Assembly: GCA_023391395.1 (NCBI GenBank)
Contig: JAEWBA010000150.1
Span: 1-7,986, forward strand
Origin: Pseudomonadota bacterium
GTDB lineage: Bacteria > Pseudomonadota > Gammaproteobacteria > Burkholderiales > Burkholderiaceae_D
Reading direction: 5' to 3'
DNA length: 7,986 nucleotides
Shown: positions 1-5,619 of the stretch, in pieces
How the letters are laid out: each line of letters opens with the position of its first letter
Position numbering within the stretch: the first letter of the stretch is position 1
Program-made: the position numbers and the translations under genes
Notes under the pieces: model-generated
Seen by the model: only the letters and a program-made list of their open reading frames with translations
What the model was told of the DNA's origin: nothing
Database searches by the model: none

Positions 1-535
1 TGTGTTCATCCCTGATGTCCTCGTTCTCGTAGATTTGAAAGCGGAAGGAGGGATGTTCACGCTTGAGTTTGTTGAGATACCTCTTCACGTAACTACGAGT
101 CGATTTTCCCAGGTTTGACATGTATTCCTGAACGGAAGCAGGCAGGGCAAGAACGATGTCCTGCGTGGAATGTGACTGCTGATACGGAAAAGCAAGCCTT
201 TGGATATCCGTCTGGATGACCGGGAAGGAAATGACGTTCACCAAATCGAAAGTATTGAAGATATGTTGCGCAAAGCGCTCGATCTCGGCTTGGTCAATTT
301 TCATCTGCTCATTGAGCACGAAAACCTTTCGATGTTCTACTCGGAAAAGCAATGCAACAACTGCTTTGCCATCCTTTCTGACGACATACGTGTTTGTGGT
401 TTCGTTAATGTGTCCGTATGTCTTGAGCTGTATGTAGGATGCATACCGATGCTGGTACAACTCCTCCATTTCAGCTTCTACTTGGGACGGGACGGCATTC
501 CGGTAAACCGAAATTGAGACGTTTTCTGAATTCAT
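1..535 (-). CDS. CelD/BcsL-type GNAT-fold acyltransferase, N-terminal part (runs off the left edge)
   Basis: An open frame reads leftwards from ATG at 533-535 for 178 codons and is still open at base 1, so the C-terminal part is missing. The protein starts MNSENVSISVYRNAVPSQ. Around residues 143-170 it carries a segment with GKSTRSYVKRYLNKLKREH, which resembles the conserved basic stretch of the Acetyltransf_6 (CelD/BcsL, FemAB-like GNAT) family, usually written SLGKSTRxxxRxxxxRLxR. Members are often found near exopolysaccharide or cellulose genes and are thought to acylate surface polymers or their precursors; the substrate here is unknown. No good Shine-Dalgarno precedes the start (the upstream bases are AAGAAAAAG). 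An in-frame ATG at 602-604 would add 23 residues unlike the family. Base composition is about 42-48% GC in sampled 60-base lines against about 75% at 3601-3660, suggesting transfer or a surface-polysaccharide island to the left. The family call rests on motif memory, not a search. Confidence 0.72.
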   Translation of the reverse strand, partial: MNSENVSISVYRNAVPSQVEAEMEELYQHRYASYIQLKTYGHINETTNTYVVRKDGKAVVALLFRVEHRKVFVLNEQMKIDQAEIERFAQHIFNTFDLVNVISFPVIQTDIQRLAFPYQQSHSTQDIVLALPASVQEYMSNLGKSTRSYVKRYLNKLKREHPSFRFQIYENEDIRDEH

Positions 536-622
536 CTTTTTCTTGTTGCCTGTTGGGTTTCCATTCCATAAGCGGTGCTGGAGACCGTCGGATGAACTCC
601 GCATTCTTTGGGCACCGGAATT

Positions 623-650
623 CAGGCGAGCCGGCCTTCCGGCTCGCCTG
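623..650. repeat. Perfect 12-bp-stem hairpin in the leader of the GNAT-like gene
   Basis: The left arm CAGGCGAGCCGG (623-634) and right arm CCGGCTCGCCTG (639-650) are exact reverse complements around the 4-base loop CCTT. No run of T follows on either strand, so it is not a textbook intrinsic terminator. It lies 88 bases upstream of the ATG at 535 and may be a leader stem, an mRNA-stabilising structure, a Rho-assisted terminator or a dispersed palindromic element. The structure is directly seen; its role is unknown. Confidence 0.7.
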
Positions 651-788
651 TTGCAAATCCATCTATTCAGTGAAGAGCCGCCGCGTCAGACTTGGTTCCG
701 CCTCAATGAGTCGGCTCAATGTGATTTCCTGAGTGCTTGCAAAATTCGGTGCACTAGCGAGCCGTGGGGAAGCTTGTTGCATGCGCGG

Positions 789-834
789 AAAAAATGGCGC
801 CATGGCAGCTCATGCATCCATGAGCTCTGACGCC
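789..834 (-). terminator. Intrinsic terminator of the M14/hydrolase block
   Basis: Read on the minus strand, AGCTCATG-GATG-CATGAGCT forms a perfect 8-bp stem with a 4-base loop (807-826). It is extended by GGCG/CGCC pairing (831-834 with 796-799) across an internal loop, and is followed by ATTTTTT (795-789). It begins 38 bases after the hydrolase stop codon, which is where a terminator of that transcript would be expected. Confidence 0.75.
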
Positions 835-871
835 TTCGGGGTATGAAGCGCGTTTTATGCTACGCCGAGGT

Positions 872-1705
872 TCAGATATTCCCGTCCCGCATACTTCCCG
901 GCTCTTCTGCAGACTTGTCCCAGTCGGCCAGCGATTCCTTTGCCGCTCCCGCTAACTCCTGCTCCTGCAGCCAATCGCGCACCTGCCGTGCCACCCACTC
1001 GCCTTCGTCGAGGGGCAGATCGTGGCCGGCGCTGGGGTGCAGGGCAAAGCCGGTCTGCCAGTGTGCGGCGAGCTGGCGCGAACATGCCGGGTCCACCAGC
1101 CGGTCGCCCGCGCCGGCAAGCACCAGAATAGGTACAGGCGGCCTGGATGGCCGTGCACGAAAGTGCGCCGCGGCCAGCAACTGGCGCCAGGCATTCCTGC
1201 GCGAGACCGGATGCTCGCGCTGCCAGGCAATCCAGGCATCGAGTACTTCCGCCTGCCGCTGCAGGCGGTTGCTGGTCAGACGCAGAATCAGGCGCTCCCT
1301 TTCCTGCGGTGTTCCGGCCAAGGCTGCACGTGCTGCCGCACCCCAGGCCGTCGGACGCAAACGCCGATAGAAGGAATGAAAGGGTCGCAGACTGGTATTG
1401 ATGAGCACACAGCCGCGCAACTCTTGCGGATGGGCTTGCGCCCATGCAATCGCCACCATCGCGCCCAGCGACAAGCCGAGCACATGGTAGGGCGGCGCAA
1501 GTGCCGCATCGGCCAGCATGCGCCGGCACGCTTCCATGGTTTCCTCTATGCGCTGTGGGCTCGGCACGGCGTGCAGCCGGCCATTGCCGGGAAGGTCGGG
1601 TGTGAAGACCTCGGCATCGGGCACATGTGCGCGGAAGCGCTCCGGAAAATCGCCCCAGTGACGACTCTCGCGCATCAAGCCGCGCAGGAAAATCCAGCGG
1701 CTCAT
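872..1705 (-). CDS. Alpha/beta-fold hydrolase
   Basis: This encodes a 277-aa cytoplasmic hydrolase of the alpha/beta superfamily (esterase or lipase-like; substrate unknown). A complete catalytic set is visible: nucleophile Ser79 in GLSLGA, the acid Asp201 in GAGDRLVD and His228 in SAGHDLPLDE. The N-terminal strand reads WIFLRGLMRESRHWG, so the usual HG of the oxyanion loop is RG, followed by an SRHW motif seen in this subgroup. The ATG at 1703-1705 was chosen because it starts just before that first strand and has GGAG eight bases upstream. A longer open frame starting at 1762 would only add sequence overlapping the previous gene. The start lies 4 bases after the stop of the M14 gene and its ribosome site is inside that gene, so the two are very probably cotranscribed and translationally coupled. 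A terminator follows at 789-834. There is no signal peptide. Confidence 0.88.
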   Translation of the reverse strand: MSRWIFLRGLMRESRHWGDFPERFRAHVPDAEVFTPDLPGNGRLHAVPSPQRIEETMEACRRMLADAALAPPYHVLGLSLGAMVAIAWAQAHPQELRGCVLINTSLRPFHSFYRRLRPTAWGAAARAALAGTPQERERLILRLTSNRLQRQAEVLDAWIAWQREHPVSRRNAWRQLLAAAHFRARPSRPPVPILVLAGAGDRLVDPACSRQLAAHWQTGFALHPSAGHDLPLDEGEWVARQVRDWLQEQELAGAAKESLADWDKSAEEPGSMRDGNI

Positions 1706-1709
1706 CGTC

Positions 1710-2747
1710 TCACTCCGCCATGGCCGCAGCGCCGGCATCGCGATACCAGCGCGCAAGGGCACTCCGCCGATGCTCCTCTCGCGCAGGACCCTGCGGCAGC
1801 CAACGCCGGTGGGCCGCCGCCGCCAGCGCCAGGAAATCCAGCCACAGCAGATGGCGCCGCAGCGCGCGCTGCCGCCGGTGCATGGGCAAGGGATTGAACA
1901 ATCCGCCGCGCGAAAAAAGCTGCAGCGGGTTTTTCCGGATCCATATCCATGATCCCAGTTCCAGGGTGAGCGGCAGGAAGATGCCGGTCCCGCTGTTCAC
2001 CGCTTGGCCGTAGAGGTGGTCCCACAAGTCGCCGTGCGCGAGGTACTGGCGGCATTGCGGTTCGAATACGTAGGGATGATGCGGATAGGCGTGACTGAAC
2101 AAGTCATGCAGGGCATGCATCTCGGGCAAATGCGGAATCGGCAAGCGGCTGCAGGCATACGGAAACCAGATGCGGTCGCGCATGCCGAAGCCCGAGTGAC
2201 AATCCAGCGCTAGGCTGAAAGGGCGACCGAACAATTCTTCACGGACGACGCGACAGACCGCCTGACTCTCGATTTCCATGGGCTGGCCGGCGTCGCCGCG
2301 AAACCAGGGCAGGCGCCGACTGAGGCGCTGTCCGCCAAACAGGAAGGGCACCTTTTCCGCGGAATCCACCGGCGCATTGCGCATTAGGTCCACGCCTTGC
2401 CCATTGCAGCGCGTGCCGCGCCACATTCCGACCGGGTTCACCAAAGGCATGAATACGAGGCGTACCGAGTTCAGGCGCTCCTCGAGGACCGTGTCCCAGC
2501 GCAGGCGCGCCAGCAGGCTGTGCAGGTAGGCCAGCACTACCTGCGTTCCGATGCGTTCCAGACCATGGATGCCGCCGAAGAAGCCGACCACCGGCACATC
2601 GGGCCGCTTGCTTCCCAGGGCCAGCGCATACACGGGAAAATGCCGGCCGCCACTCTCCACTTCGCAGATGCTGCGCACCGAGAGTGCCGAGTTGGCATCG
2701 ATGATGCGCTCCATCTCAGTCAGCTCGGGGAAGGGAGGCGCCGACAT
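1710..2747 (-). CDS. M14-family zinc metallocarboxypeptidase-like protein
   Basis: This encodes a 345-aa member of the M14 metallocarboxypeptidase / succinylglutamate desuccinylase-like superfamily. Zinc ligands are visible as H61-x-x-E64 in GGIHGLERIG and His184 in ALDCHSGFG. The substrate-binding segment NPVGMWRGTRCNGQGVDLMR (residues 104-123) matches the M14 pattern NPxG...R.N..GvDLNRN, and Glu263 in LTLELGS fits the catalytic base. There is no signal peptide, so it probably acts in the cytoplasm on a peptide, amide or acylated amino acid; the substrate cannot be read from sequence. The start is uncertain. ATG at 2745-2747 is preceded only by a poor GGA two bases away, and a TTG at 2772-2774 would add nine residues (MPRGASFRT). 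It lies 48 bases after the small membrane-protein gene and 4 bases before the alpha/beta hydrolase gene, which suggests a linked catabolic or processing step. Confidence 0.86.
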   Translation of the reverse strand: MSAPPFPELTEMERIIDANSALSVRSICEVESGGRHFPVYALALGSKRPDVPVVGFFGGIHGLERIGTQVVLAYLHSLLARLRWDTVLEERLNSVRLVFMPLVNPVGMWRGTRCNGQGVDLMRNAPVDSAEKVPFLFGGQRLSRRLPWFRGDAGQPMEIESQAVCRVVREELFGRPFSLALDCHSGFGMRDRIWFPYACSRLPIPHLPEMHALHDLFSHAYPHHPYVFEPQCRQYLAHGDLWDHLYGQAVNSGTGIFLPLTLELGSWIWIRKNPLQLFSRGGLFNPLPMHRRQRALRRHLLWLDFLALAAAAHRRWLPQGPAREEHRRSALARWYRDAGAAAMAE

Positions 2748-2795
2748 GGTCCGGAATGAAGCACCGCGCGGCAAGGGAGGTGCTGCGTCAGCCGC

Positions 2796-2948
2796 TCAGA
2801 TCCGCCACAGCCAGTACAGGAAAGCCGCCCATACGGCTGCCGGTGCCAGGGACAGCGGCAGGCTGGCGGCATCGTGAGCACCGATGGCGAGCAGCGGCGC
2901 GCTGCCCACCGCGAACAAGCCGATCAAGGCCAGTTTGAAATAATCCAT
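2796..2948 (-). CDS. 50-aa two-helix membrane microprotein (unknown)
   Basis: This 50-codon gene starts at ATG 2946-2948 with GGAAAG six bases upstream, a good ribosome site that favours this start over a longer open frame beginning at 3068. The product begins MDYFKLALIGLFAVGSAPLL and ends AAVWAAFLYWLWRI. Two hydrophobic stretches (about residues 4-22 and 28-49) separated by a short AHDAAS turn suggest an inner-membrane hairpin. There is no cysteine, no lipobox and no family I recognise. It ends 48 bases before the M14 gene on the same strand and may be the first gene of that transcript, or an independent small gene. It could also be a spurious frame in GC-rich DNA, but the ribosome site and hydrophobic pattern argue for a real gene. 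Confidence 0.6.
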   Translation of the reverse strand: MDYFKLALIGLFAVGSAPLLAIGAHDAASLPLSLAPAAVWAAFLYWLWRI

Positions 2949-3024
2949 GGTTGCTTTCCGATTTCGAGGCAAGGAGCCCTCGATTGTCGGCCAGCCCCAC
3001 GGCAGCGAACTTGAGATTTCATAA

Positions 3025-3051
3025 GCAAGCCGCCTTGCCCAGGCGGCTTGC
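3025..3051 (-). terminator. Hairpin terminator after the CPBP protease gene
   Basis: On the minus strand, GCAAGCCGCCT (3051-3041) and AGGCGGCTTGC (3035-3025) form a perfect 11-bp stem with a 5-base loop. It starts 13 bases past the protease stop codon. The bases after it (TTATGAAATC) give only a weak U-tract, so efficiency is uncertain, but stem and position fit a 3' end for that transcript. Confidence 0.6.
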
Positions 3052-3064
3052 TGCGCAGGTGCAA

Positions 3065-3874
3065 TCAAGCGAGGCCGGCAAGGGCGGCCAAGCTAAGAGC
3101 GACATGCACGCCCGCATGGGCCAGCATCGCCGTTTCCAGGCTGCGCTTCCAGAACTGCCAGCCGAACACCATCCCGGCCAACCCATTCAGAAGAAGAATG
3201 CGCGCCAGCAGCCCTGGCGACAGGGGCGCGATCCCGAGCGTGGCCGGCAGATGCGAAATCCCGAACAGCAGCGCGTTGAGCACAATCGCAACCCAGCACA
3301 GCGCCGGCGCGGGAGTGCCGCGCCCGCCCTGCAGCGCACGCCAGCCGAGCCAGATGAGCAGGCTCATGATGCCCCAGCGGGCGATCACTTCTTCCGTGAA
3401 CCCGCCATAGAGGATGCCGGCGACAGTGGTGGCCCAAGTCCGCGGCTGCAGGGACTGCGCCCTGGCGAAAAACTCCGGGAGCATGGGCTTGAACACCAGC
3501 ACATCAAGCAAAAGCATGGCTGCCACCACGCCGACCGCGGCCCATAGCGCGGGAACGAACTCGCGCCGCAAGGCCGGCCACAGCGGCGCGCCGGCCGTGA
3601 AGCGGCCAAGCAGGTGGGAACGCAAGCCGAGCCGCCAAGCCAGGCCGGCACCGAGCGCCGCGCCCAGCGCCAGCAACAGGGCAGGCTGAATCAGGGAGAG
3701 CAGCGCCAGGACCCAGAGCGGCGGCGCTTCGGGCGGCAAGGGCTGCGCCTGCAAGGTCGGCAGGAAGGCGAAGGGCAGGGTGGCGATCCCCGGCAGGCCG
3801 ACTGCGAAAAGCGGGAAGAAGCGGCGACTGAAGCGCTTGGTGGTGTCGATGGATGTCGTTGTATTTGCGTGCAT
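3065..3874 (-). CDS. CPBP-family intramembrane glutamic endopeptidase (CAAX/Abi type)
   Basis: This encodes a 269-aa multi-pass inner-membrane protein of the CPBP (CAAX protease and bacteriocin-processing, Abi) family. The diagnostic motif E161-E162-V-I-A-R166 (EExxxR) is present, followed by FGISH with His208 (the FxxxH motif) and a C-terminal HAGVH (His253/His257) in place of the last motif. Several hydrophobic helices are visible, for example about residues 53-80, 108-128, 170-180, 192-206, 222-240 and 249-267. ATG at 3872-3874 was chosen because GGAG lies eight bases upstream; the open frame to 4027 would add a non-membrane leader unlike the family. Relatives process prenylated or signal-peptide-like substrates in the membrane, and some confer bacteriocin immunity; the substrate here is unknown. 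It has its own predicted promoter (3957-3985) and a 3' hairpin (3025-3051), so it is probably monocistronic. Confidence 0.88.
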   Translation of the reverse strand: MHANTTTSIDTTKRFSRRFFPLFAVGLPGIATLPFAFLPTLQAQPLPPEAPPLWVLALLSLIQPALLLALGAALGAGLAWRLGLRSHLLGRFTAGAPLWPALRREFVPALWAAVGVVAAMLLLDVLVFKPMLPEFFARAQSLQPRTWATTVAGILYGGFTEEVIARWGIMSLLIWLGWRALQGGRGTPAPALCWVAIVLNALLFGISHLPATLGIAPLSPGLLARILLLNGLAGMVFGWQFWKRSLETAMLAHAGVHVALSLAALAGLA

Positions 3875-3956
3875 GCGGCAAGCTCCGGTCTCGGTCTGCC
3901 GTACGGATGCGGCAGCCGGTCTATCGTGTCGGGCAGTCCTTGGAACGGGCGGCGCG

Positions 3957-3985
3957 ACTATATCTCCTGCCCCGCTGTCCTGCAA
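3957..3985 (-). promoter_or_regulatory. Sigma70-like promoter of the CPBP protease gene
   Basis: On the minus strand, TTGCAG (3985-3980) is followed after exactly 17 bases by TATAGT (3962-3957), one mismatch from the -10 consensus. Transcription from it would give an untranslated leader of roughly 75-80 bases before the ATG at 3874. The -35 box matches only the TTG core, so the call is moderate. Confidence 0.5.
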
Positions 3986-4000
3986 TGCGATTGGGCAAGC

Positions 4001-4033
4001 CAGAAAAGAAAAAGGCGGTAGCGCCACCCTTTC
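4001..4033 (-). terminator. Probable intrinsic terminator downstream of the WYL gene
   Basis: On the minus strand a short GGCG-CTAC-CGCC stem (4025-4014), possibly extended by G-U pairs from the preceding AAAGGG, is followed at once by TTTTTCTTTT (4013-4004). The strong U-tract makes a terminator likely although the stem is short. It lies about 160 bases after the WYL stop and just upstream of the protease promoter, so it would separate the two transcripts. Confidence 0.55.
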
Positions 4034-4162
4034 GCTTCGCGGCAGATCAATACCGGAAAATGTCGCTGTGGGGTGTCGTGGTGGCGATGACGCCTTGGCC
4101 GTCCTGATTTACTTGGCTGGAGGATGCGAGCCGCTTGAGGAGGCAACGCTCCAAGGTCTCAT

Positions 4163-4183
4163 GGAACCGCTGCAGCGGCTTCC
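4163..4183. repeat. Inverted repeat centred on CCGCTGCAGCGG
   Basis: CCGCTGCAGCGG (4167-4178) is a perfect 12-bp palindrome. With one bulged base it is extended by GGAA (4163-4166) and TTCC (4180-4183). It starts 12 bases beyond the WYL stop codon on the minus strand. No U-tract follows, so it may be a 3'-end stabilising stem or a protein-binding site. Confidence 0.5.
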
Positions 4184-4194
4184 CTGTGCGGAGT

Positions 4195-4488
4195 TCAGAC
4201 CTGGGCAAAGATGACCTGAAAACTCGGATCGTTACGGATATAGCCGGAACGCGGAGCGCAGAAATTTTGGGGCGTTTCGCTTGCCTTGAGCACCTCGCCC
4301 AAGCGGATGCGTAGCCAGCCGCCGGCGGCGCCCCGCTGATCGGTGTCATCCTCCTGGTAGCAAAGCAGCAGGGCCTTGCCGGCGCGATCGAGACCATAGG
4401 CATGGGGTTCGACGATACGGTCGCTGCCGCGATACCGCAGCTGGATGACGCGCTTGGTGTGCACGGCCTGTTCGATGAGACGCTTCAT
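4195..4488 (-). CDS. Small stand-alone WYL-domain protein
   Basis: This encodes about 97 aa made only of a WYL-like domain. It opens MKRLIEQAVHTKRVIQLRYR, has the conserved VEPHAYGLD stretch (residues 26-34), LLLCYQ (40-45), GGWLRIRLGEV (56-66) and a C-terminal PRSGYIRNDPSF. This order matches the short WYL proteins of many proteobacteria. WYL domains bind ligands or nucleic acid and usually sit behind a helix-turn-helix; none is present here, so on its own the protein probably senses or modifies something rather than binding an operator. The start is uncertain. ATG at 4486-4488 fits the family but has no clear ribosome site, while a TTG at 4519-4521 has GGA six bases upstream and would add MPCSRNFGKPL. 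It follows the LysR gene on the same strand after 93 bases that contain three palindromes. Confidence 0.78.
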   Translation of the reverse strand: MKRLIEQAVHTKRVIQLRYRGSDRIVEPHAYGLDRAGKALLLCYQEDDTDQRGAAGGWLRIRLGEVLKASETPQNFCAPRSGYIRNDPSFQVIFAQV

Positions 4489-4498
4489 GAGAGGCTTG

Positions 4499-4510
4499 CC
4501 GAAATTTCGG
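4499..4510. repeat. Perfect palindrome CCGAAATTTCGG before the WYL start
   Basis: This exact 12-bp palindrome ends 10 bases upstream of the ATG of the WYL gene, where a ribosome site would normally lie. Binding there, or pairing in RNA, could control translation or transcription of that gene. If the TTG start at 4521 is used, it lies inside the coding region. Confidence 0.5.
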
Positions 4511-4528
4511 GAACAAGGCAATTACATT

Positions 4529-4538
4529 CCGGATCCGG
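4529..4538. repeat. Perfect palindrome CCGGATCCGG
   Basis: This is an exact 10-bp palindrome in the LysR-WYL gap, the middle one of three. Its centre is 29 bases from the centre of the one at 4499-4510 and 24 bases from that at 4552-4563. Function is unknown. Confidence 0.4.
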
Positions 4539-4551
4539 CACGGACGCCATC

Positions 4552-4563
4552 CCATGATCATGG
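4552..4563. repeat. Perfect palindrome CCATGATCATGG
   Basis: This exact 12-bp palindrome lies 18 bases downstream (minus strand) of the LysR stop codon. It resembles a dimer-binding operator in form, but no regulator can be named. Confidence 0.45.
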
Positions 4564-4575
4564 TGAATATGCGCC

Positions 4576-4596
4576 CAGGCCCTAAGCCAGGGCCTG
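4576..4596 (-). terminator. Hairpin over the LysR stop codon
   Basis: On the minus strand, CAGGCCCT (4596-4589) and AGGGCCTG (4583-4576) form a perfect 8-bp stem with a 5-base loop, and the TAG stop (4584-4582) lies in the loop/stem boundary. No U-tract follows, so this may be a weak or Rho-assisted terminator or a 3' stabiliser, and readthrough into the WYL gene is possible. Confidence 0.35.
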
Positions 4597-5520
4597 CGCC
4601 AGGAAGTCGAATACGGTGCGAATGCGGGGCACGTCGCGCAGTTCGCGATGCGCCGTGAGCCAGATCGGCAGCACCGGCAAGGGCTGTTCTTCCAGCACAC
4701 GCTCCAATTCTCCGAACTGTTCCCCCACCCGGCACAGCCCCACCCCCACCCCCATGCCGGCCAGCACCGCCTGCCAGCCAACGATCTGGTTATCGCAGCG
4801 GAAGGCGAAGAAATGCTTGTCCACCCCATAACCGGCTTGCCGGAATCCGTCGATCAATTGGCTGGACTGGTCCAGCCCCACCCAGTCGTAGCGCTGCAAG
4901 TCCTCAGGACGCGTCTGCGGGGCGCGCCGCTGCACCTTTTCCAGGTAATCGCGGCGCGCATAAAAACCGACCGGATAGTCCGCCACCTTGCGCGTGATCA
5001 GCGCCCCCTGTTCGGGCCGCACCATGCGAATGGCGATATCGGCTTCGCGCGCCAGCAGGTTGTCCACTGTGTTGGAAGCCACCAGCTCGATCTGGATCGC
5101 CGGATGGCGTTCGCGAAGTTCCGCGAGCATGGGCGGCAGCACGTAGGCCGACATCACTTCGCTGGCGGTGAGGCGCACCGTGCCGCCTGCGTCCGAGCTC
5201 TGCGCCGCCGCCGTGAGGCTGAGCGCCTGGGCTGCGGCCAGCATGCGGCTGGCCGGATCGATGAGCGCGGCACCGGCCGCAGTCGGGCGCAGGCCGCGGC
5301 CGACGCGCTCGAACAAGGCGGCGCCCATCAAGGCCTCGAGCTGGGCGATCTGGCGCGACAGGGTGGGCTGGCTCAGCCCGAGCGCCGCCGCCGCGCGGGT
5401 CAACGAACCGAGATCGGCCACGGCATGGAAGCTCTTCAGCAAATTCCAGTCGATTGCCTGCGGGTCGAGAAAACCTTGGCGGTTGGCGTGCCCGGCTGGG
5501 CGATCGGATTTTCCATTCAT
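4582..5520 (-). CDS. LysR-family transcriptional regulator
   Basis: This encodes a 312-aa LysR-type regulator, the usual family length. The N-terminal winged helix-turn-helix is at about residues 23-82. Its recognition core is GSLTRAAAALGLSQPTLSRQ (38-57), followed by LFERVGRGLRPTAAG. A periplasmic-binding-like effector domain follows from about residue 113, starting TVRLTASEVMSAYVLPPMLAEL, and includes the usual WQAVLAGMGVGVG segment. ATG at 5518-5520 is the only reasonable start: an in-frame stop lies three codons upstream, although no clear ribosome site is seen. The gene is divergent from the SDR oxidoreductase gene, with a 99-bp gap containing a TGAAT-N11-ATTCA dyad next to its own start. 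By family precedent it probably represses itself and activates or represses the SDR gene in response to an unknown small molecule. Confidence 0.93.
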   Translation of the reverse strand: MNGKSDRPAGHANRQGFLDPQAIDWNLLKSFHAVADLGSLTRAAAALGLSQPTLSRQIAQLEALMGAALFERVGRGLRPTAAGAALIDPASRMLAAAQALSLTAAAQSSDAGGTVRLTASEVMSAYVLPPMLAELRERHPAIQIELVASNTVDNLLAREADIAIRMVRPEQGALITRKVADYPVGFYARRDYLEKVQRRAPQTRPEDLQRYDWVGLDQSSQLIDGFRQAGYGVDKHFFAFRCDNQIVGWQAVLAGMGVGVGLCRVGEQFGELERVLEEQPLPVLPIWLTAHRELRDVPRIRTVFDFLAQALA

Positions 5521-5523
5521 TTT

Positions 5524-5544
5524 TGAATATCAGAGTTTCATTCA
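5524..5544. promoter_or_regulatory. Candidate LysR operator (T-N11-A dyad)
   Basis: TGAAT (5524-5528) and ATTCA (5540-5544) are reverse complements separated by exactly 11 bases, so T5528-N11-A5540 fits the LysR box consensus. The site starts 4 bases from the LysR start codon and just upstream of the candidate -35 box of the SDR gene, which suits autorepression plus control of the divergent gene. The match is seen directly; binding is inferred. Confidence 0.6.
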
Positions 5545-5550
5545 TGCGTA

Positions 5551-5579
5551 TTGTTGCGAAGTTCGAGGGGAATGACAAT
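5551..5579 (+). promoter_or_regulatory. Possible promoter of the SDR gene
   Basis: TTGTTG (5551-5556) and GACAAT (5574-5579) are separated by 17 bases. The matches to consensus are 3/6 and 4/6, a weak pair typical of an activator-dependent promoter. The LysR dyad centre (5534) would lie about 50 bases upstream of the expected start site. Confidence 0.35.
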
Positions 5580-5619
5580 GGCGTCCATCCATTCATTTCG
5601 ACTTTCAAAGGAGATCGCC

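Larger units (their letters stand above)
536..871. other. Gene-free interval with two hairpins
   Basis: This 336-bp stretch lies between the GNAT-like gene and the alpha/beta hydrolase stop. Short open frames exist on both strands, but none has a ribosome site, a recognisable product or a convincing length. It holds a perfect 12-bp-stem hairpin at 623-650 and the terminator of the hydrolase block at 789-834. The minus-strand promoter of the GNAT-like gene should lie here, but I could not identify a convincing -35/-10 pair. Confidence 0.6.
3875..4194. other. Gene-free interval between the WYL gene and the CPBP gene
   Basis: This 320-bp stretch holds no convincing gene. It contains, in minus-strand order, an inverted repeat just after the WYL stop (4163-4183), a U-tract terminator (4001-4033) and the probable promoter of the protease gene (3957-3985). 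A 6-bp stem CTGCCG/CGGCAG (3896-3901 with 3910-3915) lies in what would be the protease leader. Confidence 0.55.

Noticed and set aside
1022..1897. A 291-codon plus-strand open frame opposite the hydrolase and M14 genes
   Set aside because: It is antisense to two genes with intact catalytic motifs, spans their junction, and its Arg/Ala/Pro-rich translation resembles no family; GC-rich DNA gives such frames.
3875..4027. An N-terminal extension of the CPBP protease
   Set aside because: The extension would cover the promoter-like TTGCAG-N17-TATAGT and lacks a ribosome site, while the ATG at 3874 has GGAG at good spacing.
4648..5526. A 292-codon plus-strand open frame opposite the LysR gene
   Set aside because: It is antisense to a clear LysR gene, has a His/Arg-rich translation without motifs, and has no ribosome site.
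5524..5619. An N-terminal extension of the SDR protein from a TTG at 5551
   Set aside because: It would run through the promoter region, has no ribosome site, and the ATG at 5620 has AAAGGAGAT.
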